64,000 nucleotides of DNA from Kalmusia sp. IMI 367209 (Eukaryota; Ascomycota; Dothideomycetes; Pleosporales; Didymosphaeriaceae). Below, one piece after another: positions 22,954 through 31,936 of this stretch. Position 1 is the first letter of the stretch; each line of letters begins with the position of its first letter. Location: assembly GCA_027946365.1 (NCBI GenBank), contig JAPEUQ010000007.1:496001-560000 (forward strand). The letters are read 5' to 3'. The notes under the pieces were generated by a model that was not told the origin of the DNA, did no database searches, and saw nothing but the letters and a program-made list of their open reading frames with translations. Position numbers and translations under genes: made by a program.

Positions 22954-24131
22954 ATGGCACTATTAGACGCTTCCTTATACTCGCAACTAGTACGTCGGTT
23001 GCGCGACCTCCTACCCATGGTGCTACCAGCTACTCGAGATGCCGTCGTCGATGAGCCTATTCTGACTAGTACCATGGGGTCCATGATGCCCCCTCCTGCA
23101 CCTACAGATCGGCCATACCTTCCCAAGGAGATACGTCCCACAATCTTGACCGCTCAATTACATCCATGTACGAAGCAGGTTGTCGAAGAATGCCACGCCT
23201 TCTTCATGAAGCATTGGCCTTTCAAAACAGAAAAGCACAGAAAACGCTTCTGCGATGAGGGGTATGCGTGGTTCCTTTGCATATTGTGTCCAATGGGTCT
23301 TGACGCCCGCATGGTGGGCGTGTGCAAGTTCTTGACTACAGGATTTTTGATCGATGACATGCTCGACCGCATGTCTATTGAGGAAGGCAAGGCGCACAAC
23401 ACCGTCGTTATCGCATGTTGTCGCGGAGAACGACTCCCGGATCGCGAGAAGCCGGCGCAGTGGATCATGTACGACCTCTTCCAAGAGTTCAGAGCAATCG
23501 ATAAAGAGCTAGCGGACCTGCTACTTGGCTACACCATCGATTTCTTCGAGGCACAGACAGATGCCGACCGGTCGAAGCCGAAGAGCTTGCTGGACTACTT
23601 CGAATACCGATATGCGGATTTAGGCAAAGGGTATGTGCTTATCTCATCAACGATCCTTCGGTCAATGTGTGCTAACTCACGCCTTCTAGCTTCATGACTG
23701 GAGTTATGTGCTTCTCCATGGGCCTCCACATGACGCCCGAAGAGCTCGAACTCATGAAACCCCTAGAGATAAATGCCATGCGACACATCACGCTTGTCAA
23801 CGACATCGCCTCGTACGAAAAGGAAGTGCTCGCAGCCGGCAAAGGCGCCGAGCTCGGACAGCTCTGCTCTGCCGTGCCCATCGTCATGACGGCGTGCGGA
23901 CTCGGCGAGCAGAGCGCCATGCGCATCATGTGGGAGACGTCGCGAGAGCTCGAACTACAACATTTCAGCTTACTCGAGGAGGCGATGCAGCAGCGCAGCA
24001 GCGAGAATCTAAAGGTGTTCGCGAAGGGGCTGGAGTACCAGATTGCAGGAAACGAGCGATGGAATCTGCTGACGCCGAGGTATAATCGGTCGGCTGGCTT
24101 ACCGTTTACCGAGGGAAGGATCTGGGGCTGA
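22954..24131 (+). CDS. Sesquiterpene cyclase, aristolochene-synthase type
   Basis: Two exons, 22954-23630 and 23690-24131, give 372 aa. The 59-nt intron has a GTATGT donor, a GCTAACTCA branch region and a CTAG acceptor in phase 2. It is a class I terpene synthase that ionises farnesyl diphosphate. The aspartate-rich motif D134-D-M-L-D138 and the NSE triad N263, S267, E271 (in NDIASYEKE) bind the three Mg2+ ions. The C-terminal R356-Y357 pair, which contacts diphosphate, is present. The blocks CRGERLPDREKP, YLFQ-type helix residues and GLEYQIAGNERWN match the aristolochene/pentalenene synthase group rather than trichodiene synthase. Length is slightly longer than the usual 300-340 aa because of an N-terminal extension. 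The exact product cannot be predicted. It is cytosolic and divergent from the P450. Confidence 0.9.
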
Positions 24132-25595
24132 TGATGATGCGATGTTTTTTTTTTTGTATTTCTGTTTCTTGCGTTTATGGATGTGCTTGTACGAAGGTAA
24201 CACGGCTGAGTTGGTATTGGCGTTGGAGTGAGGGACGGTGGCCACCGTTTATGCATGGTGAATTGGGCGAGCGCCAATGAGGGCTTGCGGGCAGACAATA
24301 GAGACGATACCCAGTGCGTTTAAAAACCTGCTCATCTTGACGGACAACGAGTGATGGTAATATGGACACAATTATGTAGTTTGAAACGTAGTACATTTCG
24401 CAATTACTTTTACATGCTCAAAACACTGGTTCGCGCTATACATTAGGTATCATATGCTATACATATTCCTCTCTATCAACGGTCTAACGAAGATCGTGAT
24501 AAGCGCTTAGCGTCAAGTGCGCCAGTGAATTCTGTCCTGATGACGAAGAATGATGTCATCTGCTCGCAATTATGACGAACCATGGGGGTTATATGCCTGG
24601 CTAGTCGCTTTGTTGTTAACTTCATTCGAGCCACATGTAGAGTCTGTTTTAAGTTTCGAAGTACACTGGTAAGCTCCTTTGCCCCACGTTGTCTAGCCAT
24701 GGTAGTGCACTTGAGCCATGGTACGGTTGCGGGAACTATAGTTAGTGCGGGGCGTGGTGGATGATGGACCGAGTAGCTTTGTCTGTTTTCAGGAGTATTG
24801 ATTTCTGCTGACCGTGTTTAAATTGCCAAATGGAGTGTGCTGGCAGGTTTTTATGCAATTTGTGAACATATGTAGAGCGGATACTTACATATTGTCGCTG
24901 ACAGCGTCTATTGCATACAGTCGTCTGATGCGGCAACCGATGGCTGATATCTTCAGCTAATGTAGTGAGGGAACACCCCCTTTCCTACTCACGGCCGGAG
25001 TCATCGTTCCTCTAATCTAGAAGAACAAGTAGACCCTCCGTGTCACTTTGCTGCTTTTGTCATTATTCTTAATAAGTGAGAAGTGTTTATCTCGAATGTT
25101 CGTAGAGCATCCATTTTAGCATTACATCTACAGGAGGGCTAACATAGTGGGCGATCACATCTAAGTATTTGATTTTTCTTCGTCATATGCTGAGGAGATC
25201 TCACAAGAAGGCCCTGGGGAGTATCGATCTGGGTTATTCTGTATGTAGAAACGTAATGCATTAATGTCAATTTCAACGACAACAAACGAGTGTGGGTTAA
25301 AACCAGTGAACGCGACCAGTCAACAACTTCACAGTCTGAAAAAATGTATCCAGTAAGTCTCCAACGAAACATCAATTAATTGAGCGCGAATACCGGAAGA
25401 GAAACACAATCAATCTTCTCCTTCAGCTGATTTGTCGCAGTCACCTGAAGAACTGCTGCTTGCCTCCTTCGCCTTTGAGAAGCTCGGCGTGATGAGCCTT
25501 TGCGGTTCTTTACGGTAGACAAAACGATTAGAGCACATCCATTTAGAAGCAGCCTGTACGTCATTGAGTATGCTTTTCAGACACCTGCACAGGTG
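24132..25595. other. Gene-free stretch at the cluster / accessory boundary
   Basis: No gene was recognised. A short poly-T run follows the cyclase stop near 24145. Composition becomes noticeably more AT-rich to the right, into the accessory stretch. A small palindrome, ACACCTG-CA-CAGGTGT, lies at 25581-25596 directly against the long inverted repeat. Confidence 0.45.
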
Positions 25596-25748
25596 TGAGA
25601 TGTGCCGAGCTTCCCATTGTAGGGGCCAAAAAGTTCTTTCGGAGCAGTGAGTCCGGATCTGGACCACACCGTCGTAGGGCGCAGATCACCGATCCACTGT
25701 TCTGAGAGACTCTCCCTGGCCCTTAATAGGGAAGCTCGGCACATCTCA
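25596..25748. repeat. Imperfect 153-bp inverted repeat (hairpin A) downstream of RNase III-like gene A
   Basis: The outer 20 bases at 25596-25615 (TGAGATGTGCCGAGCTTCCC) are the exact reverse complement of 25729-25748. The inner arms pair imperfectly: AGGGGCC with GGCCCTT, GCAGTG with CACTGT, and GATCTG with CAGATC. They close on a loop of about 20 bases near 25661-25682. It starts 63 bp past the stop codon of the minus-strand RNase III-like gene A, so it probably lies in its 3' UTR. No clear target-site duplication flanks it. Confidence 0.85.
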
Positions 25749-25811
25749 AAACCAGATCTAAGAGAAGCTAATTAGTCGATCTTGTATTTCATCTGACGCT
25801 GAAGGAATGGG

Positions 25812-26353
25812 TTATTCAGACGTTACCAGGAGAGTCGGATGATTACCAAGGCCCACATGATCGATGACCGTCTCACGAGCTTCTTGTCCTCCGTCTTGAT
25901 AAACTGCAGCCATGATGGCTTCGAAGGTAGTCGCAATCATATTGACACCTGGTGTACCCACATGGCCTTCATTCGTGAAAATGACACGCCCTAGTCCGGG
26001 ACTATCTCCTAGTCCCGCAAGGCTGGCATTGCTGAGAACTTCATGTCGAAGTTCAGTCCATTCCGAGGGGGCCCGCCGATGGCCTAACATGTCAGACTTG
26101 AAAGAGTGACTGAAAACATCGATATACTGCGCTCATCATGGTTTTCGTACCACATTTTGCAGAGCACTTGGACTAGAACTGTATCACCGAGGATGGCGAG
26201 ACGTTTGTTGCTACGGACCATTCGGAATCTTTCATTGTACACAAAGCAAGCCTTCGGGCCTGACATTTGGATAGCTTCTATGCAGAGCAGTTTATCGTTG
26301 AAGGTGTAATCCAGGATCCTTTCTGCTTGGATGATCTTTTGATTGAACGACAT
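25812..26353 (-). CDS. Small RNase III-fold protein A
   Basis: Two exons, 26353-26128 and 26083-25812, give 165 aa. The intron is only 44 nt (GTATAT donor, TTAG acceptor). The protein is one RNase III-type helical domain: YTFNDKLLCIEAIQ at 16-29, NKRLAILGDTVL at 49-60, and ATTFEAIMAAVYQDGG at 126-141. The last two match the signature (ERLEFLGDSVL) and the second catalytic block (DTFEALIGAVYLDGG). Of the usual acidic residues, Asp57 and Glu130 remain. The first two Glu positions are Lys50 and Ala53, and the Asp of the second block is Thr127. There is no dsRNA-binding domain. Catalysis is therefore doubtful; RNA binding is possible. It aligns without gaps to the paralogue at 31392-31936 and shares its intron position. 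Confidence 0.8.
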
Positions 26354-27237
26354 GGTCGCAAAGACGAGCAGTACTTTCACAATAATTATGCGTGAGAGAT
26401 TCTTGATTTTTCATTGTAGAGTTAGTATTGAACTTTCTTATCTACAATCTAGGTATTGGCGTAGACTTACCTCCCTATGGTTGTAATGGTTACAATGCTC
26501 ATGTAAGGGCTTACTCGTTGTACGATCGAACGACCGCCGTGTGACCACTGCAAAAATTCCAATCTCTTCCGCAGATATGCTATGCCAGCCATACCCCACC
26601 TTGCTTCAAATGTATCTCATTCGATACATTTTCCTTCGATCATTAGGGTCGCAACACTGTCGTCCCATCGAAGTTAATATGTAGCCCGTAAGCTCTAATT
26701 TTTTTTTCCTGTTGCACAAAAACGAGCAGAATTAGTAGAGTCGTCAGGCCATACAATTATATTCGCCACATGCTGATTTGCTTTCCTATCTCGAACCGCG
26801 AGCTAGACGCGTTCGGGTGACTAAGCCCTTAGGAGGTGACTGGGACTTCTAGAGTTTTGATGTAAAACAGAAATTATTGTATGTGTAACAATAAGTCAAT
26901 GTTTTGGAGTTTTCGTGTTGAAAAATGGTGCGGAAAGGTTGTAAAAGATTGGGGAAATGAGAGAGAAGCTATTGAGGTTGATTTAAAATCGCATATATTT
27001 GGTGGATGGATAGCAATGGGCGAGATTCTGGGATCTTTCAAAGCAAGTATATGTGAGAAGTAGCTAGATAATCTTTCGCTCATTTCCCTCACAGTTCATG
27101 GTCTGGACTCGAGTATTTCACTACAGTGCACTGTGTAATCAGGCATTATCAACGTAAGGCGCGCACCTAGCACAGACGTGCTTAGCTGTAACCTACCGAC
27201 AGCATCATTTTAGCGTAGAAGTCCTGCTTTGCCTCCA
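26354..27237. other. AT-rich gene-free stretch
   Basis: No gene was recognised. Frames at 26881-27063 (+) and 26874-27092 (-) overlap each other in AT-rich sequence and have no family features. Confidence 0.45.
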
Positions 27238-28248
27238 TCAAGTCATATAGTCCCTTGCCAATTTCCAAAAATCACCCACAAATTCACCTCCTTCTTCCAT
27301 GTACTTAACAAACTCATCGTGTTTTCCGATTGTATCAATCTCGCACACAATATACTCGATCACTAATTTCTTTAGGTCGTTGAGAGTTCCGTCGTCTTTC
27401 CTGTCCGGTAGATCTTGGTTGGAGTACACATACCTGGCAAGCTCGATGATGTCCCCAACACGCTTCGTATACAGCTTGAAGTTCATGAGTGTCTTGTGCA
27501 GCTTGTCGAGGGTCAGCGCTTTTAGTGGCTCGATCAGACGTAAATGCGCAAAACAATAAAGCCGTGCGTGAGCAAGGAGAACCGGTGCAAAGTTTTGGTT
27601 CACGGCTTTGTTGAATACGGGTTCGAAGTGCCGTAGGATCACACTCTTAGGGCTGTCACCCTTCAGGTGGTTTCGGCAGTTGAATGAGGTGCGCAACTGG
27701 ATCCTTGAAAGCGATACTTTTTCATATTGCGGCTCAGGAACCTCAACAATAGGCTCATCGTATGGCGCAGGAACCTCGGAAATAGGTTCGTCGTATGGCT
27801 CAGGATGTGGAGGTTCTTCTCCAGCGGGTGGAGGAAAGGCGAAAGCCCATGAGCTAGAAGTCTCTCGAATCTTCTTGCCCTTCTTTTTCTTCTTAGGCGT
27901 TGGCCCCCAATCATCATCCTCACCGTTTTGCAAGGCTTTGCTTGATATAGAACTGGGTTCCGGTAAAATTTCTTCCCAAGGTGGTACAGTATAATCCCCG
28001 CGATAAGCGTATTCGCAGAATCGGATGAAGTCGTCGACCTGCACGTCTTCAATCTTCGCACATCTCGTCTTAGATTCCACCATTCCACTATTGATAAGTG
28101 CATTTAGTTGCTCACTAGCAGCAGCAATAGCAGCTGCATGCACCACAACGGGCTTTCCCTCATCGCCAATGAAGAACGTGAACTGAGGCGATTGGATGAG
28201 TCTGCCAGGGATTAGCTTAATCAGGTCGACACCGGCAAAGAAGCTCAC
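27238..28248 (-). CDS. BTB/POZ domain protein
   Basis: An open frame of about 336 codons with an N-terminal BTB/POZ domain: FTFFIGDEGKPVVVHAAAIA, then LNALINSGMVES, then DDFIRFCEYAYRGDY. This is the protein-interaction fold typical of many fungal paralogues. The middle is low complexity, with a Lys-run (KKKKKGKK) and two near-identical PYDEPI-x-EVP units. The C-terminal helical region includes LARYVYSNQDLPDR. The 5' end is unsettled: the frame opens at GTG (28248), there is no in-frame ATG before an upstream TGA, and a TTCAG about 30 bases upstream could be the acceptor of a missing first exon. It may be an adaptor for cullin-3-type ligases, but no such partner motif is visible. Its intron-free body and setting suggest an accessory family member. 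Confidence 0.75.
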   Translation of the reverse strand: MSFFAGVDLIKLIPGRLIQSPQFTFFIGDEGKPVVVHAAAIAAASEQLNALINSGMVESKTRCAKIEDVQVDDFIRFCEYAYRGDYTVPPWEEILPEPSSISSKALQNGEDDDWGPTPKKKKKGKKIRETSSSWAFAFPPPAGEEPPHPEPYDEPISEVPAPYDEPIVEVPEPQYEKVSLSRIQLRTSFNCRNHLKGDSPKSVILRHFEPVFNKAVNQNFAPVLLAHARLYCFAHLRLIEPLKALTLDKLHKTLMNFKLYTKRVGDIIELARYVYSNQDLPDRKDDGTLNDLKKLVIEYIVCEIDTIGKHDEFVKYMEEGGEFVGDFWKLARDYMT

Positions 28249-28885
28249 TCCGCGAAGGTTGGCGCCATTCGTGAAGACTGAATTTTGAGATCACCTTTGC
28301 AGAGTGAAAATTGGGAATAACAAGTCTCGACTTAATCCATTTCGCAATGTGGGAGTGTCAAGATAATAAACGAGATGATGCGGGGTTGTACAGCGTACAC
28401 TGACGTGCTACGTGTTGACTGGTTGTTGAAGGCCAACAATGTAACACAACATTATCGCTACATACAAGGAAGTCCAATAGTGTTCTTCGCTAGACTTTGC
28501 TAGCTGCATCTTGCTACGAAGACTTCCGACATGAGTGACTTACGCCAATGCCTAGTGGAGAACGACGTGAAAAGCGCCCAAACATTAGGTGATCAAATCC
28601 ATATGTCATCGCATACTTTTCTGTAGCGCTCTAATGCTTGGCGGGAATATTGATCTAGGCTTAGGAGCGATCCCACCTACTAATTATGGTTTGTACATGG
28701 TTTAAATGCTTACAAAGTTTTGCTAAATGTTGAACTAGAAATATGAAGATTGTCATAGTTACATTCTCTCAAGTATAACAACTCTCTATCCACTACAAGC
28801 TGTATGCCTTCGAGAATTCATGCTCTCCAATACAATTATTGGTGAAAGTAATACTTATTTCGATTGTCGCTAAAATGTACAACTT
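28249..28885. other. Gene-free stretch between BTB gene and membrane protein gene
   Basis: It may hold an unplaced first exon of the BTB gene. Nothing else was recognised. Confidence 0.4.
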
Positions 28886-29870
28886 TCAGAGTTTAGCAAC
28901 ATCATGTAGATGTTCCAGCGCAAGTTGTACCCACGTCACCAAATTGTGCCATACAGCTGCCACGTATGGACAGATTGTGTCTCTCAAATACGCAATAGCC
29001 CAGGATATTCCGAAAGATAGAAACACAAGAAGCAAAATGCAAAACACCACGAGGGACAGTTCCCAGCACTTTCTCTGTGCCGATGGTGCACGGGAGGCTC
29101 TGTCACCAACCGAAACTGGGGATCGAGCAACGCGTGGGAAGAGGGCTGAAATCTCAGAAGAATTGTGATGCTGGGCAGGCCTTCGGGTCGTTTCCCTGTT
29201 AGTAGATAGTCCACCAGGGCGTGTCGACGGTGTCGAGTATGCGGGCGAAGCGAGATTTTGAACACGCATGGATTTGGGGCGAGATTGCGTTGACTTAGAA
29301 CGAAACAACGCATTTCGGAGCTGCTCATAGACGGACTGCTCGATCCTCATAGACAAAGCGTACGAAGCTAATGAATGCAAAGACTTAGAGTCCAGCCTCC
29401 GGCTTCGACGTGGGCTGATCCAGTTCATGTCCCAAACTTCCTCCAACCATGCAGTTGCGCATTGAAAAGGAGTCCCGAGGTGCACCCAGCTATGTCGCTT
29501 GAGTTGTTGAGATCCCCTCAGTATGAGTGATGGTGTCCCATCAGTCAGGTGGCTAGCTGGATATATGGGTAGATAATTGCGGAGCAAATGGCGTCGGTCG
29601 GAGATTTTGGCTTTTATCTCAAATGCATCAATCGAACCGCCGAATGTAGTGATCTTGCTCAAAGTCAACCTTGTCAAAGTGCAGGGTGAGCAGTTTTCTT
29701 ACGATTAAGACGATGGCAGTGCCCTTTAACAGGTCGGCGTGAAGTAAAAGCACAGGATGATTAAAACAGCAGCTCGGCACCGTGCTCACTGCATCAGAGC
29801 TAGACGAAAGATCGTGGTGTTTGGGCAACCATAAAATGCTGCCTAGCTTGAAGTGGGATATAGGTAGCAT
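28886..29870 (-). CDS. Hypothetical single-pass membrane protein of a fungal family
   Basis: Two exons, 29870-29703 and 29653-28886, give 311 aa. The 49-nt intron (GTAAGA donor, CAAG acceptor) joins KGTAIVLI to ITTFGGS. The N-terminal domain has the pattern GSILWLP, then CCFNHPVLLL, then VLIITTFGG, then RNYLPIYP and KRHSWVHLGTP. I associate this with a widespread but uncharacterised ascomycete family starting with a 'GxxxWLP...NHPVVxL' block. A Ser/Arg-rich linker follows. One strong hydrophobic segment at about residues 254-279 precedes a short amphipathic tail. The start ATG at 29870 is chosen because conservation begins directly after it (MLPISHFKLG). Function is unknown. Confidence 0.7.
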
Positions 29871-31163
29871 GTGGGCTTTGTTCTCACAGAGGTAGAAGTA
29901 ATGAGTCGTGGAAACGGTAGGGTTTAAAGCAGAACTTGTACACAAAACCCCCCTCGCTTTGACGTGGCCAGCTCTGGAGGCGCGCGCTTTCGTTTACCAA
30001 TCAGGTGCAGTTTCATTATATGCGATGTTTCCGTTCTGCATATAAAATGGGGGCCGCCCACAAATCCTAGAACCATTCAGCCTGTCACAGCCAGACTGTA
30101 ACCGGAGAATTTTTAGCACGTAGCACCGCCTCAGTGGCACAGTCAAGGTAGTACTACTGGCCGATACCTTCTATCAAAAACTTGCATTTCGGGACAATTC
30201 GACTCCGAGAATTATTATGCCCCCTGCTGAAATTACGGCCATTACTGGGAATAGATTTCAAAAGCCAGCTCAACTGATGATAATGTAGCTCAGATCTTCG
30301 AAGAGCTGAAAAACTCAGGCGTCCAAGGTGAAGCTACCGGGGTATCGGTGGGTGATTCGACTCTGACAGTTGGTCCTTCAAGCGAATACAGTAAGAATTG
30401 GAGACATCTTCGGATTTTGATGCCAAGAAGAGTCGGTCAAAAGGAAACCAAGCAGTCAAGATTTAAGCGAGTGGGAAACATACGGGCTTTAAGCGGTGAA
30501 ACAAATGAAGCATGCAAGCACAAGAGGACCCTGGATGTGAGCGACCGCCACTGGGAACATAAATCATTATTGGTCAAATAAAGAGCTCCAAATCATTCTT
30601 TTTCTCTTCTTACAGAGATGTACATACACTGAAGCCTAAAGATCGTACTGACGCGGCCGTGGACAGTGCCGCGTCAGTACTCTACGTGAGCATCGGTGAG
30701 AACGTGAGCTCGGCGATAATCCCATTTCTCCGCGAAGCTCCCAAACCACCACCTGGGAAGAGCTCCGTGCACTCCTATCTAAAATATATGGTTTGCGTGT
30801 ATTGAATGATTGCATTAATTTCTTTTTTCTGATAATGACAAAGGAGTGTGTTGCAAAATCAAACAAATGAGACTAATAGAAAATTATCGGTCGGCCGAAG
30901 GAGTGTATAGGGTCAGTGTTCAGAGAAGAACCAAACATTCCAACAATATAGCGGGATTAAGTGCATCACAGAGTCGATCCAGTCAGTGTTCATCCCCTTC
31001 CTTGCCTCAACCCCCAAGTAATCACGCCCTTCGTCTTCCTCTTCACTAAGTTGATAGACACGTAGAGGCCTCAATTCCCTGTCTGCACGTCAAGCAGTTA
31101 GAGAGCACATTCATACAGATGCCGCATATTCGTCATCGTATATGCGTGCTTGGAGATCCGAGC
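29871..31163. other. Gene-poor stretch with a possible broken small gene and a perfect 13-bp hairpin
   Basis: A TATAAAA box at 30041-30047 precedes an ATG at 30217, which opens MPPAEITAITGNRF and then meets a stop at the 24th codon. From about 30260 another frame stays open to 30581 and reads STDDNVAQIFEELKNSG, then GVSVGDSTLTVGPSSEY. It looks like a small gene with an unseen splice or a one-base break. No family was recognised. Confidence 0.35.
30645..30680. repeat. Perfect 13-bp inverted repeat (stem-loop)
   Basis: GTACTGACGCGGC at 30645-30657 is exactly reverse complementary to 30668-30680, separated by a 10-base loop. The stem is GC-rich. It lies about 480 bp beyond hairpin B in non-coding sequence. 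It could be a protein-binding palindrome or an RNA stem-loop. Confidence 0.85.
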
Positions 31164-31343
31164 CGCGCGGGGATTCCTAGGCGCCCTCGCGAAGCCTCAT
31201 GGAGTCTCTTCTCCTGAGCAAGGCGGGCTTGAATCAGATATTTGTTCTTCGGGGTCAAGTCAAAACATAAGATTGAAGCACCGGCTCGCTCAGAAGAGAA
31301 GGCTCCGCGTGGTTTCGCCAAGGCACGCAGGATTCCCCGCGCG
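31164..31343. repeat. Imperfect 180-bp inverted repeat (hairpin B) downstream of RNase III-like gene B
   Basis: The left arm (31164-31235) begins CGCGCGGGGATTCCT. The right arm (31270-31343) read on the other strand begins CGCGCGGGGAATCCT. The arms match over about 72 bases with scattered mismatches, one being a 1-base gap; matching blocks include GGCGAA/GCGAA, GGAG, CTGAGC and CTT-AATC. The unpaired centre is about 34 bases. It starts 48 bp past the stop codon of the minus-strand RNase III-like gene B, the same placement as hairpin A. I see no obvious sequence similarity between the two hairpins. Confidence 0.8.
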
Positions 31344-31391
31344 ATGTATCTAGAAGTAGCATATTAGTTAATAGTGGTGTTTGATAAAGAG

Positions 31392-31936
31392 TCAAGGAGC
31401 TTTCGTCGACATTACAGATTGAGCGAGACCAACGTGTTCGACGACACGCTGAAGGGCTTCTTCCCCTCCATCAAGATAGACGGCTCCCAGAAGAGCCTCA
31501 AAGGTAGTTGCTACCATTTTGGCGCTCGGAGCACCGAAATGGCTAGGTGCAACAATGATGACGTTGCCCAAGCCGAGCCTGTTGCCAAGCTCAGCGAGGC
31601 CAGCGTTACCGAGGACGTTCTGGCGGATGCGGTCCCATTCCGCTGGAGCTTGCGGACCACCTTTTCGATTAGACTTGGGGAGTTACATCGAGTGATGAGC
31701 TTGCATTTACCAGAAGCCTCGCGGCTGTGAAACCACTGCTCGCACAATATTAGTGCGACAACTGTGCCTCCGAAGATCGCCAGACGCTTGTTTGCATTGA
31801 TCGTATGATTGCCGCCATTGTAATGGAAACTAGTCGACGGCGCGGCCATTTGAATAGCCTCCGCGCAAGTCAACTTATCTCCGAAAGAGTAAGCGAAAAT
31901 TCGCACTACTCGAGCGATGCTCTGATCGAAAAACAT
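31392..31936 (-). CDS. Small RNase III-fold protein B (paralogue of A)
   Basis: Two exons, 31936-31711 and 31660-31392, give 164 aa. The intron is 50 nt (GTAAAT donor, AAAAG acceptor). Exon 1 is 226 nt, exactly as in gene A, so the intron position is conserved. The domain blocks are YSFGDKLTCAEAIQM (16-30), NKRLAIFGGTVV (49-60) and ATTFEALLGAVYLDGG (126-141), colinear with A without a gap for some 150 residues. Of the canonical catalytic acids only Glu130 is left: the signature Asp is Gly57, the Glu positions are Lys50 and Ala53, and the second-block Asp is Thr127. It is probably a catalytically dead RNase III-like protein, either RNA-binding or acting as a dimer partner. No dsRBD or targeting signal is evident. 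Confidence 0.8.

Noticed and set aside
24476..24764. Overlapping frames on both strands near 24.6 kb
   Set aside because: They overlap antisense to each other and have no family features.
31164..31343. Hairpin B as a tRNA or 5S-type gene
   Set aside because: No cloverleaf, anticodon stem or B-box (GGTTCGANNCC) can be found. The arms are far too long.
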